Assembly: GCA_003116975.1 (NCBI GenBank)
Contig: BGKB01000189.1
Location: 1 to 64,000, forward strand
Length of the DNA stretch: 64,000 bases
Source of the DNA: Aurantiochytrium sp. KH105
Taxonomy: Eukaryota > Sar > Bigyra > Thraustochytrida > Thraustochytriidae
Direction of reading: 5' to 3'
The notes beneath the pieces are model-generated. The model was not told the origin of the DNA. It was given only the letters and a program-made list of their open reading frames with translations, and ran no database searches. The position numbers and the translations under genes are program-made. Positions 22,651 to 33,800 of this stretch are shown piece by piece (the first letter of the stretch is position 1; each line of letters begins with the position of its first letter).

Positions 22651-25384
22651 TAGATCTACCCGATCCTTTCCCCTTGTTTTCTCTTTTCTCTCCTTTCCGC
22701 GGCTGCACATAATTTGGCCCCATTCTGGGGCCTAGTCCGGCATTCACCGTGTCCGCGGGGACTGCACACACCAGGGTCCCCGCGCGTCTTGGGCTGCCTG
22801 CCAGGGCCGGTTCGCCGTGCACCGCCGGCACGCGCCGCGGGACGCGATCGTGGTTGCGAAAGGGGAGCCGTCGTGGCGTTCTCGCCTCTGCGCGGGCAAT
22901 TACGCGCGGCGTATTGGCGACGCAGTCGCGGCCAGCGAGTGCACGCGGAAGGCGCCGATGCACGTCGCTGTCGGCGGCAACATCGTCGACGGCTCTCTCT
23001 CCTCCCGGCTGGGCGGTCCCGGTCTCCTGCCTGACCTGTCATGTCATGTCATGTCAATCCAGGCCTGCGCCCTGTCGCGGGCCGGTTCGAACGGAGGCCG
23101 GCGATGAAACGCAAGGCAACGGGAGCGCCACGAAGAAGAGCTGGAGTCGTTGCGGTTTCTTAACTGGCTGGTTGGTTGGTTGGTTGGTCGCACCCCGTAA
23201 GAGCGCAGGAAAGCAAGCGAGCGAGCAGGAAGGATAGCGGGCTTGCGCAAGGCGCGAGCACGGGGTCCGCCGTTCTGTCGCCCCTCGTGCATTTCGTGCA
23301 TTTGGTTGCGATTGATCCATCCATCCATCGACCGACCGATCGAGCGACGTTGCGGCCGAGCGAGGCAGACGTGGACGCAAACTGGCAGGCCACGGTCGCC
23401 CGAAAGCCCGCAAGATTTGGGCTCGCATGTCGCAAGTCGATTGTCGCACGTCGCTGGTCTCGACGGGTAGCTAGCTCGCTCTGCGCGCATTCGTTCGAAT
23501 GATCAATCGGTCGAACAGAACAAGGCGAGCTTCGAACGTTCGAGCGAGGCTGGACTGGAGCGCCCCGGCCCACTCGCGGTGGCTGCAGAGAAAGCGCGCC
23601 GAGCTCCCGGCCGCGCGGAGAGCAGTCGCGGGGCCGAGCCAGGCTTCGTCTGCGCCGGAGAGAGGCCGGCCGCCGGAGCTGACCCTGGCCGCGTGCGCCG
23701 GCCGGTGCGAGGATGCGAACGTGCATGCGAAAGCGAGAAACGAGGCTCGAAGAAGAGGGAGAGCCGGTGTCCCAGGGCAATAAAGGCGAGCAGGCGACAC
23801 GCAACGGTGTTTAGCGAGCGCGCCAAAGCCTCCGCGACGACGGCGTTGCCCCGCCACCGGCAGCGGGCGTTGAGGCAGGCAAGCAGGCAGGCGCGTGAGC
23901 GGCCAGCGAATCAGCGAGCGGCTCAGGGTCGCCTGCGCGGTCCTGTCAGTCCCTGGAGCGCGGCGGGGGCGGCCGCCGGGGCGCCCTCGCGAGGCGGGGT
24001 GGGCGCGGCCGCTACCAGCTGGCTGGCGGCCCTGAACGGCTGCGGGAAGACGGGACCTCGGTGCGGGGCAGGCTGCGGTAGGGCGCGGCGAGGAGCCTGG
24101 ACAGGCTGTGGGTACCGCGGTCAAGGGTGCGGGCGGCGGCGAAACGAGTAACTTGAGCTGGAAGAAAGAAAGCCGCAGTGCAGCGAGCAAAACTAACAGA
24201 CAACGAACGACATGCGCACCGTGCGTAGAAAGAACAACAAGCACCGGCACGAACACGAGCAACCAATTGCAAGCAAGCAAAGCAAGGCGAGGCAAGTCGA
24301 TCCCAGCAGCCCCGTCGATCCCAGCGCAGCGCGCGGCTCGCGGCCATACCGCCGCGGCATATCTAGCGGATCGAGTTTGTGTGCTCAGCGCATTGCGACG
24401 CAGACGCAGACGTGCGGGAAGCACGCGCGGAAGGAGGAATTTTGCGCGAGAGAGAGAGGAGCGGAAAAGGAAGAAAAAAAAGACCGCGGTGTCCAGAGAG
24501 AGAGAGAGAAAAAAAAAAAGGAGCGCAGGACGCGCTCGGAAAACAGGGAAAGAAAGAACTTGAAGCAACTCGAGACCTGGCTGGAGCCGCGTGTTGGTGC
24601 AGCGCAGCAGCAGCTACAGAGCGCGAGCCTGGGTGCCCCGGACGTTTGGTTCCGTGCTTTCGTGCGTGCAGGCTTCCTTCAAGTGGCACGAGCGCACGAG
24701 TGCGGAGTCAGGAACACGAAGGGAGAGAAGCAAAGCAGCAGAGGCGACCAAGCTGAGAAAAGCCCCGCGCGCGACGCACCGCGTGCTCATTCATTTCTTC
24801 GCCCACCCATCCATACGTCCAATCGGCTGGTCTCTCGGTCGATCGAGCCCGCCGCATTCCTCGAACTCCCTCGCCGGAATTCTCCCCGCGCAGCGGAGTG
24901 GAGCGGAGTGTCGGTCGCGAGCACTTTCGAGACCGAGCGCATTTGGAGCGGGAAGGAAAGTCCGGCGACGTGAACGGCGAGCCCAAGCAAACAAGCAAGC
25001 GCGTAGCGGCGAGGAGGGAGCAGGCAGGCAGTTCTGATTGGGAGCCCACGCGAAGCGAAGCGACCGGACGCACCCACCCACCCACCCACCCACCCACCCA
25101 CCCACGTGCTAGGTTGGCGAGGTCTGTTCGATTGACCACGCGACGCAGACCGTCAACGAGCAAGAATTCGAGCAAGTGAAGCGCTCCATCAGTTCAATTC
25201 ATTCCAGCATCCATCGACCGGTCGATCGATCGAGCGATCGATCCATCCATCCATCGGCAGCGAGTTCGAACGGAAAGCCTCGGCCGAGGAGCGAACAAAT
25301 CCGCATCGCGCGCGAGCAGAGCAGAGCAGAGCAGAGCCGTCGGCAGCGAAGGCGCGAGCGGGAAACAGCGCGGAGCGAGACGCG
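22651..25384. other. Gene-poor GC-rich block, last part
   Basis: GC-rich with short runs (GGTT near 23165, CATC near 23320, GA-rich near 24440-24520, a CACC run at 25072-25105, GATC words near 25220-25245). The long minus-strand frame 23471-24568 is Arg/Ala/Leu low-complexity with no domain. No RNA gene was recognised. Confidence 0.55.
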
Positions 25385-25924
25385 ATGATGGTCATGGCGG
25401 TACCGGAAAGGTGCGCGACCTGCGAGCAAGGCGCCTTGGCACAGAGCGCCACGCGCACGGTCCTCGTGAGCGCGGGCGAGAGGCGCGGCCCGATGCTGCG
25501 CAGGAGAACGCCGGGAGGCGAGGGCGTCGGCGTCCCGCGCCGTGCGTTGACGCGACCTGCAGAAGCAGCGGCAGAGAGGCCGAGGAAAGCGCAGCTCCGG
25601 GTGCGCAAGACGCGGCAGCGGGCAAAGGCCTCGCTCAGTCTCCCGTACGTGCACAAGGTCGGCGACAAAGTCACCGTGTACCCTTCATTGGACTGCTACA
25701 GGAATGAGCAACGTGGTGAGCAGCAAGAAAACGAGGACCTGGACCAAAACAAAGACCCCAAGCGCGGGGACATGGAAGTTTCAAGTACCAAGGGAGAGCC
25801 AGAGGTCGATGATCGCGAGTCGGGATGGTGCGCCTTGCTTGGCCAAGAAGAGCACACCTCGAGCCCACCACTGGAGGCGGACGACTCAAATGCACTCGTC
25901 TCAGCGAGAACAGCTAGATTATGA
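25385..25924 (+). CDS. Possible hypothetical protein (weak)
   Basis: 179 codons from an ATG. The first 95 residues are Arg/Ala-rich, like the chance frames around them. Residues 96-179 have a more ordinary, Asp/Glu/Lys/Gln-containing composition (KVGDKVTVYPSLDCYR, then an acidic tail). No family is recognised. It could be a real gene starting later, an exon of an unrecognised gene, or chance. It is listed only because the second half differs from the background. Confidence 0.2.
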   Translation: MMVMAVPERCATCEQGALAQSATRTVLVSAGERRGPMLRRRTPGGEGVGVPRRALTRPAEAAAERPRKAQLRVRKTRQRAKASLSLPYVHKVGDKVTVYPSLDCYRNEQRGEQQENEDLDQNKDPKRGDMEVSSTKGEPEVDDRESGWCALLGQEEHTSSPPLEADDSNALVSARTARL

Positions 25925-27187
25925 ATGACGCAAAGTAGCACGCGCCATGCATGACACTCAAACGATGCGTTCTCCAGCTCGCTCGCTGTGCAAGCGCGGT
26001 CGCGACGTCTTCTCCTTTCACATTTCTTCTACTTCTTCTTCCTTTCTTTCCACCCTTTTTTTATTATACACATGAAAAGACGAGCTCATCACCACGTCTT
26101 TTCGCTCCTTCTTTGTCGTGCCGCTTCAGTTTTCTTATTCCATTCACATCGGAAAGCAAAGACGCGACAGTAATTACCTTCTATAAACACCTGTCAACAT
26201 CATCTGCAACTCTCTATTTTTCCAAAAGCCTCTAGCAACCAGGTAGCTTTACTCGATGGAGCCTGTACAGCGTGGCACAATGTCTTGACTTGATTGGGAT
26301 CAAGACGCGTATCGCGTTGCGATTCTTCTTCCTCCACTGCAAGGATCCGGGACTTGGCTTACTTGCTTTCTCGATTGATTGACTGTGCGGGCGAGATTCC
26401 GTTGATCGGGACAGATGCAAGGGTCCACATCGAAACTAATCAGGTCGCCGTTGTTCGTTTCGTTTCAAATCCATCTCCCGGACCACAGCGAAAGACGTTC
26501 GTAACCCCGCTTACGTTGAGTGCGCATGGTCGAGAGGTTGGGCAGGCACACGAAATCAGCCGTGCTCGTCTCAAGAAAAAGCCTGGACGCCAACAAGGTG
26601 TTCGTTTTGAAAAGGTGCACGAAATCAGCCGTGCTCGTCTCAACAAAGTGCCTGGACGCCAACAAGTTGTGCGTTTGCTTATTTCGACAAAAAGCAAACC
26701 AAAGCGGTAATGAATGCTGCGCAAAGGCCTCTTCTCTCGATCTTCTCATTTTTTTATCCTATCACAAAATGCGGAGGATGGCAGCGCGGCGACGCACAAT
26801 TGCGCAAAACATGCCATGTTTTCGCAATTGTCTTTGCTCTGTACCACCACCTGCATTCCCTCTCGCATACTTTGAAGGCAACTTTGGTGAGAGATTTGTT
26901 ACCTTGTCCAGCTGCCATGATGTTTGTCGCCTGCCTGCCATTCGCCATTCTGCACGGCGTCACCTCGTCACTGACAAGAGTGGAAGAAGGCGATGAGGCG
27001 CTGACGGACACCAAACAGACTTGGATCGCCAAGCCATCGCCGACCACGCCCGCGCTTGCACGTGGAGGCGGATCAGCCTGACAGCGCACCGCACCGCGTC
27101 AGCTCGCACGCTTTCTCACGCGCGTACGCGCTCAGAAGTCTCTTTCTTTCTCTCTCTCTCTCTCGCACGCGCAAGACAAGAAAGAAG
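25925..27187. other. Intergenic upstream of the FBPase gene
   Basis: AT-richer at 25990-26300. It contains the 69-bp tandem duplication at 26549. The last 100 bases before the FBPase start hold a CT-rich run at 27140-27165, a plausible promoter/5' leader element. No gene is supported; an open frame at 26294-26710 lacks an ATG. Confidence 0.55.
26549..26686. repeat. 69-bp tandem duplication
   Basis: Two direct copies with period exactly 69 (CACGAAATCAGCCGTGCTCG begins at 26549 and 26618). They differ at few positions. 69 is a multiple of three, and the surrounding frame stays open on both strands, so a frame reading through would carry a 23-residue repeat. Confidence 0.9.
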
Positions 27188-28577
27188 ATGGCAGAGACCA
27201 AAAAAGAGCTCGAGGCCATCGAGGACGCGCTCAAGCGCGCCTCCGTCAAGATCTACGAGGAGATCCAGCGCCACATCGGATGGACCGGAGATGAGATCTG
27301 TAAGTTGCATGCCCAGCCATTCGCATCTCCTCTTTGCCGACGCGTACGAGGACCAGACTAACCCAGATTTTATTGAACGACAAACACAGCCTCCTTCGTG
27401 CAGGAAGGCGCGACCCAAAAGACCACAAAGGTAAACACCAGCGGTGACAAAGTGCTCCAGCTTGACATGCTCGCGGACAAGCATGTCGAAGACGCGCTTC
27501 GCGATTGCCCCTACGTCGCCGGTTTCGCTTCGGAGGAAAGAGAAGACTTTGTCCAACTTCATCCGGATGGCAAGTACACTGTCGTTTTTGACCCGCTCGA
27601 TGGATCGCAAAACGTGCCCGTCAACATCACCGTCGGTGCCATCTTCGGTGTCTTCAAAAGTCCTAACCTCGAGGTCGTCGAAAAGGGCGAAGAAATCGTC
27701 GCTGCGGGCTACGCGCTTTTCTCCACTGCACTCCAGTTTGCCTACTGCACACGCGACCTTCCGGTGCACATGAGCCAGTACAACTTTGTCGACAATGACT
27801 GGGTCAAGTACCTCGACAACTTTTCCCAACCCAAAAAGGGCAAAACCTACGCCATCAACGAGGGCAGCTGCGCGAACTGGGACGAAATCACCGCCACCTT
27901 CGTCGCGCAGCACCTTCGCGGCCGCTCCGTGCGCTGGATGTGCTGCATGGTCTCCGATGTCGCTCGCCAAATGCTTCAGGGTGGCTGCTTCCTTTACCCC
28001 GCAGACAAAAAGTACCCCAAGGGCCGTCTTCGGCTCGTCTATGAAGCCGTAAGTTAGCTCACAGCACTTCATCTTCTACAAAAGGAAAAAGAGAAAAGAT
28101 GCGAGGGTTTGTCGCCACTCGCGTACGCATATGACAAGCACATCGACTGACTCGCTCGCTCGCTCGCTCGCTTACTCACTCACCTACTCGCTCGCTCGCT
28201 CGTGTTGATCATTTGGTTGATTGGTTGGTTGATTGCTTCATATGTCACAGGTCCCGCTCGCGTTCATGTGGGAGCGCGCCGGCAACGGCAAGGCTTACGC
28301 CACCGTCGAGGGAGAGCGCATTCTTGACCGTCGCATTCCGCACGAGGACATTCATGCTCGCTGCGGGGTCATTTTTCTCGGTGAGGACGAAGCCTCCAAG
28401 TTTGATCGCCTCCGTGAGTCCGCGCCCTCGTGGCTTGGAGGACAGCCCGAGGCCAAGGCCAAGCTTGCGCGATCCAAGTCCGAGACAGCCGCCATTTCCG
28501 AGGCTAGCACGCTCCGCATTGCCCTTGTCATTGGCGCTGCGCTCAACATCGCTCTTCTTTACCGCGCCACACGCTAA
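27188..28577 (+). CDS. FBP: Fructose-1,6-bisphosphatase, three exons, C-terminal membrane tail
   Basis: Exons 27188-27299, 27390-28048 and 28251-28577 give 365 aa. The enzyme dephosphorylates fructose 1,6-bisphosphate in gluconeogenesis, using Mg ions. Diagnostic motifs: GKYTVVFDPLDGSQN (metal/active site), NITVGAIFGVFK, MVSDVARQMLQGG-FLYPADKK and GRLRLVYEAVPLAFMWERAG, the last restored exactly by splicing intron 2. The motif residue after DPLDGS is Gln rather than the usual Ser. No plastid redox insert is seen, so a cytosolic-type enzyme is likelier. Sedoheptulose-bisphosphatase is the main alternative. Odd: the last 20 residues are a hydrophobic helix (about 347-361) with a short basic RATR end, i.e. 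a tail anchor not known in standard FBPases. It is convergent with the cytochrome b561 gene. Confidence 0.92.
27300..27389 (+). other. FBPase intron 1
   Basis: 90 nt, donor GTAAGT, acceptor AACACAG. Splicing gives GDEI-SSF in frame. Confidence 0.9.
28049..28250 (+). other. FBPase intron 2
   Basis: 202 nt, donor GTAAGT, acceptor TGTCACAG, phase 0. It contains a CTCG microsatellite (28150-28202). Confidence 0.9.
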
Positions 28578-28835
28578 AGATAAGCAGTTTTGCCTACCTA
28601 CCCTCGAGACAATGCACCATCCCATTTGCGTCCTGCTCGCTCCTATAAAAATTTAATCAACTTGATTTTGCTTGCTTGTGCACTCATATCGCCACAATGC
28701 TTGCCCTTGTCATTGGCACTGCGCTCAACATCGCTCTTCTCTACCGCGCCACACGCTGGTGATCAGCACTTTTGCCTACCTACCCTCAAGACGATGTGCA
28801 CCATCCCATTTGCGCCTTTGCTCGCTTCTCTGAGC
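28521..28835 (+). repeat. Direct duplication of the FBPase 3' end
   Basis: 28521-28645 (the end of the last exon plus 3' flank) recurs at 28703-28835, offset 182, with a limited number of differences. The coding part, the stop region and the CTACCTACCCTC/ACCATCCCATTTGCG words are all in both copies. Confidence 0.92.
28697..28762 (+). CDS. Possible 21-residue membrane micro-ORF from the duplicated FBPase tail
   Basis: The second copy opens with an in-frame ATG and reads MLALVIGTALNIALLYRATRW before TGA. It is thus a free-standing copy of the tail anchor. It may simply be a 3' UTR relic; no evidence for expression can be read from sequence. Confidence 0.2.
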   Translation: MLALVIGTALNIALLYRATRW

Positions 28836-29131
28836 ATAACTCATTGTGATCTGACTCACTCCCTTCCCTCCTTCACTCCGAGGCCAACAAGTAAGCATTG
28901 CATTGCTGGTGCATTCGCCCCGCTACAATTCTGCGGACAGAGACTCCCTTTTTTCATTCTCTTGCAAACCCCCTCGACCCAACATTAAAGGAGTACATCT
29001 CAAATTGATTCATTAGAACCATGTGATTATGATATGACTTGACTTGACATGACGTGACTTGACTTTCAGATTTTCCAAAAAGTCGAATTGAGCAAAAGAG
29101 TCCTGATGGCCGAGCTCATTCATTTTCTATT
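28836..29131. other. Convergent 3' flank
   Basis: AT-richer sequence between the FBPase and cytochrome b561 genes, with a short TGACTTGAC-type repeat at 29036-29065. No gene seen. Confidence 0.6.
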
Positions 29132-29902
29132 TTAGAACCAGATCCGAGCGAGAATGTTCTGGCCCTTGAGAGCATGCCAGGCGACAGCACCCACGTGAAT
29201 CGGGATCACGTACTGGATAATCTGGCCCATCTGCTTGTGCGCCTTGAATGCCGTCGAGGCCACATCCTTGTTCGGCTCATCAGCGACAGCCAGCGTCGAA
29301 CCAAAAAAGGGAATGCCCTTACCGCCAAAGTAACCCATCGCCATGCCCGAACCAGGCAGGGCAATCATCATGGCGTAAAAGTAAAAGTGCGAGAGCTTAG
29401 CAAGGCCGTGTTCGATAGCGCCGCCAGGAGGAGGGGGAGGCTGCTTCTGAAAGAGTCGCAGGGCCACGCGGGGCACCACCAGCGCCGCCACCAGGACCGC
29501 CGTTGACTTGTGGATCATCATCAGCTCGCCCTTGGAGTACCCGTACTTTTTGGGATTCTCCTTGGGCGTCCACTGCGCCAGCTTGACTGTTCCGATGCAC
29601 GTCAGAAAACCCGCCGCGATCAGCCAGTGCAGCAGCACCATCGGCGACGAGTACTTTGTCCGCGGCACCTCCACGCCGGCCACCGTCGCCGTCGAGAGAA
29701 GCCTCGCCACCAAGCTGCGCGTCACCGGCGCGGCGGCCGCAGACGACTTGGCCGGCGTCCGCGTCAGCAGCGGCGCGCTCGCAGCCCGAACCTCGGTCAT
29801 CGCGCCGGCACGCGAGCACGCCAGCCGCGCCGCGCCCGCGCCGTTCACGACGCGCAGCAGCGGCACGGGCCGCGAAGCCCGGAGCACAGTGGCCGCGAGC
29901 AT
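29132..29902 (-). CDS. Bacterial-type cytochrome b561 with probable mitochondrial leader
   Basis: 256 aa from the ATG at 29902. About 80 N-terminal residues are rich in Arg, Ala and Ser without acidic residues near the start (MLAATVLRASRPVPLLR, later RSLVARLLSTAT), typical of a mitochondrial presequence. Then come four membrane helices, about 87-105, 131-149, 171-190 and 222-245. His92 (LLHWL), His131 (MIHKS), His172 (LSHFYFY), and His222, His236 and His243 sit at or near helix positions used for b-type haem ligation in the bacterial/Ni-hydrogenase cytochrome b561 family. That family carries electrons from quinol-type donors across the inner membrane. The in-frame extension upstream of 29902 has no ATG and is Arg/Cys-rich, so it is not used here. 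Likely inner-membrane redox protein; partner unknown. Confidence 0.87.
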   Translation of the reverse strand: MLAATVLRASRPVPLLRVVNGAGAARLACSRAGAMTEVRAASAPLLTRTPAKSSAAAAPVTRSLVARLLSTATVAGVEVPRTKYSSPMVLLHWLIAAGFLTCIGTVKLAQWTPKENPKKYGYSKGELMMIHKSTAVLVAALVVPRVALRLFQKQPPPPPGGAIEHGLAKLSHFYFYAMMIALPGSGMAMGYFGGKGIPFFGSTLAVADEPNKDVASTAFKAHKQMGQIIQYVIPIHVGAVAWHALKGQNILARIWF

Positions 29903-30814
29903 GCTCGTGCTGGTCCTGGTCCTCGTCCTCCTCGTCGGTGGCGACGAGGCTCTGCTTCTTTCTCCGCACGCAAGACCACGACGCTCTCTGCACGCACTCG
30001 CTCGCCCGCACGCACGCACGCAAGCGTCGCCGCCAAGCCCGATCGGTGTTTGCTTGCAGAGCACTTCGTTCGTTGGCCCAAAAGCGACCAAAAGATACAT
30101 GTCCCGAGCGCGCTCTTCGTCACGTGCTGCTCTTCATCGAGGCCTCGGCTTGCACGTTGGCTCGGCGCCTCGCCGGTCCCAGGCTTCACCCTTCCCTCGC
30201 CGCGCGTCGGCATCGCAGACGCAGACGCAGACGCCGACGCCGACGCGCAGAGACGCCGAGCGATCTTCATCCCGCCGTGGCCGCCGTCGATCGCGCCGTG
30301 CGTGCCCTCCATGGCGTCCCGGAGACTCGACGCCAAGCGCCGAGGCCCAGGAAAGCACACCGCGGCGCTCCTCTCCTCGGGCCGGACGCCCCGTCCTCCG
30401 CGCGGAGGAGCGGGGCCGGGCGGGAGGCGGGATCGTCGCGGCGCGACGGCGATGCGAGCGGCGCGAGATCCGCAGAAAACGAAGAGGAGAATCGAGGAGA
30501 ATCGAGGAGAATCGAGGAGAAGAGAGATTTCTTTCGATATGGCCGTTGGGGGAGCTTGCCTTGCGAGGTGGAGTCACTTGACCTTGCAACTTGCGCTTGC
30601 ACTTGCTTGAAGTCTTGGCGAGCGATCGATGTGTTGAGGTCCGCGTCCGTCGTCGCACAGCGCGAAGCTGGTTGGCTTGTTGCTCGGTCGCTCGAGCACG
30701 AGAAAGACATTGGGGGTCGGTCATAGACCCGCGGACGAGCTTGTGCGAAGCTTGGAGTAGACTGGAAGGGACGGGTCGCTGCTGCGCTAAGGCGAGGGAG
30801 GGAAGAGGGGCAAG
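29903..30814. other. Divergent promoter region, cytochrome b561 / RCC1-BTB
   Basis: 912 bases, GC-rich at left with a GACGCAGACGC-like run near 30218-30250, then a GAATCGAGGA triplicate at 30488-30520. Long plus-strand frames through it overlap the b561 leader antisense and lack domains. Confidence 0.6.
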
Positions 30815-33800
30815 ATGCCGGCCGCCTCGAGCAAGAGCATCGTCGTCTTCGGATTCAATGGCAAGGGAAGCCTCAGCACCTTTGTCGACGACCAAGGCAT
30901 GGTCATCAACTCGCTCGAACCGCGACTACTCCCACTCGACCAGGAAATTAAGGCCGTCGGATGCGGCAAGGCACATACTGTCTGGGTCACGCGCGATGAC
31001 GAAATTTATGTCGCAGGGGACAACGCACACGGCCAGCTAGGAAGACTACCGACTCCGCGAGACATGCAAGAAGGTCTCGCATCAGGTCCTACCGCCCCAG
31101 AGGAACTCAGTCATGCGCTCCTTGACGAGCTGTCAATCCATCACGTTGCATGCGGAGACGAGCATTCTGTTCTCGCGAGCGACGACAAAGTATTAATTAT
31201 TGGGGGTATCTCTGCGGAGGCCTCTCCTGCGCCATCTTCTCCAGGGCGTGAACTAACAGCACCAGCCCCGCTTCGGCTTGTCTCGATGCCACGAGCAGTT
31301 GTCGGTCTTGCGTGTGGCGGTGCTCATACCCTTGCCAGGCTTTCGGATGGGTCCGTCATGGCCTGGGGCAATAACAGCTTTGGCCAACTTGGTCTCGGTG
31401 ACTTTGTTGACCGCGCAGAACCCACCATTCTACCCATGCCAGCAGTGGCGCTCTCCGCAGGCCTCTCCGCAGCAGCGCACGTTGCTTGCGGTGGTTCTCA
31501 CTCTGCTGTGCTTCTCGACACCAAAAATGCAACAGTCCACGATGACGTCCAGATGCGCTCCGCTGGCGCGATTTGGCCTAACCTGCTTATGTGCGGAGAC
31601 AACGCAGACGGCCAACTCGGACGCCCTTCTGGCAGGAATCAATTTCTCGATCCTGTTCTTGGCTTCGATGCAGATCTTCCTCTGACCATTCACTCCGTTT
31701 CATGCGGCGAAAATCATACCTTTGTGCAAACTCTATGCGGCGTTCCAAGAGGACAACCACCGTCGCGCACGAAAAGTGCAGAGACTGCGCACGAGAGCAT
31801 CGAAAAGGAAAGTCCCAGCAAGAAAAGGAAAAAGAAAAAGAAGCAAGGTGACATCAAAAAAGAGTCCGCTCTTGCTTCAGACAAACGTAAAAATGATGGT
31901 TCGCCCGGCTTTGCATTGAAAAAACGCGTCTATGTCTTTGGAAGCAATCACTATGGAGAGCTCGGGCTCGGTGAATCGGGACCATTGCGCGTTCACCGTC
32001 CACAGCATCTCGCGCTTCTCGATAGCGCAGATGTGCACATCACCTTGGGTGCAGGGACTTCGTTCGTATGGGTTCTTGCTTCCAAGAACAAGGCAGCGTC
32101 AGCGGCATCGCCTTCAGGAGAACCAGGGTTTATGAAGCCAGGATTCTGGGCCTGCGGACGCAACGATTCGGGCGAGCTTGGCTTGCCCGCAGATGCAGAA
32201 CGTCCCCACATTCACAACTTCACCGAGATCTCGCGTCTTGGCGTCTCTGACTTTGGCCAAACGTTTGCGTCGAGGTTTACAATTATTCTCTCCGGAACGG
32301 AGGACCCCGAACCCAAGGTTGCCTTTCGTAAAGACGTTTTCCACGAGCTTGATCGACGTCTGACGGCCGCCAAGGCCACGAACAGCGTCAGCCAAGACGA
32401 AGATGATGGCGAGGAGGAAGAGGACGACGGCAGTGATCACAGTGGCGAAAACGAAGAGGTCAAGGAAGGGAATCATTCGCCTCATCCTCGTCACGCATCA
32501 CCCAAGCCGAGTAAAGAAAAGTCCTCTGTACCGGCCTTGCTCGAATTACCGGCCACGACGCCGCAAAATTCGCAGGCGCAGGCATCTTCCCACCGCCAGG
32601 GGTCTCCAGCACGTCGCTTTCAATCACCGGCCAGCTCGCCTGCGGCAGCGCTACAAGCATACCATCTTGAGCAACATGCAGTTCTCGCTCTTGAAATGGA
32701 GCGCCTCTTTACGAATCAGCTCATGTGCGACGCCGCCGTCAGGGCTGGAAAGCCCAGCACTCTCATTGATGGCGTCGTGCCATCCGAGTTGCATCCACGT
32801 CCGCATCCCCGTGCGTCTCTCAGCACCTCGGCGTCGAGCGAGGTCTTGGGTCAGACCTCCATCGCGCGTTCTCCGCATGGAAACGATTCAGCTCTGGTGA
32901 CCTCATCAAACAAATATCACTTTGATGCACGTCTTTACCCTGTGCACAGTGCGATCCTCGAGTGCCGCTGTCCGCGCATTGCGCAGCTTATTCACCACGA
33001 GAACTCGCGACTTCATATTGCCTCCGAAGGCGACCACCATCACAGGATCGAATTCAGAGCTGGATCAGGCTGGAATTGGCGCACACGCATGGTTCGCGTC
33101 GAGCTTGAGAACGTCTCCGAGGCAGCCATGCCCACATTTCTGCAGTTCCTGTACTCTGACCGCGAGGCCCTCATTGAGCGTTTTGACGCCGACAATTTGG
33201 GCATTCTTCTTGACCTCGCTTATGCGGCGCACTCATATGGGCTTGATCGTCTTCTGGGTCTTTGCCAGCTGCGCATTGCGCAGATTCTCACAACGGCAAC
33301 GGCTGTCCCCGTTCTCGGTCAGGCCTCGAATCTCGGTCTCTTGGCCATCAAACGCATCTGTCTCGAGTTCATTCGCGACAACTACGAAATGACCGTATCG
33401 AGAAGGAACCGCGTCGCTGTGGAGGCGCTCAATTCTAATCCTGCGCTTCTCGCCGAAGTTGTCGGCCTCACGAGCGCTGATTTTGCGACCTCGCTCATTG
33501 ACGCGCTCCCAGAACCGACCATCCCGTATGCGTCCGTGCTCGTGCACGACCTAGGTCGGCTCAAGGAGATGGCTAGTTTTGCTGATGTTGAGATTCTACC
33601 TACGGCTGGAATGGCGCCGGGATTTCCGTCTCAGCACCATGACCAGACGCGAAGCTCCAGCGCTGCAAGCCACGCACCAATCAGCTGTCACGCAATCATC
33701 CTTGCGGCTCGCTGCCCCGCTCTCTTTGACGCCATTCGTGCGCATCTCTTTGGTGATATTTCGCGCAAGCACGACGTCAGTCGCGACCCAATGAAAAGTC

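Noticed and set aside
23081-23100. GGTTCGAA word resembling a tRNA B box
   Set aside because: The following bases break the consensus, and no acceptor or anticodon stem can be folded.
23471-24568. 365-codon minus-strand frame
   Set aside because: Low-complexity Arg/Ala/Leu composition without motif; competing frames on the other strand are equally long.
29508-30726. Three overlapping plus-strand frames of about 360 codons
   Set aside because: Antisense to the cytochrome b561 leader and its promoter, no domain, extreme composition.
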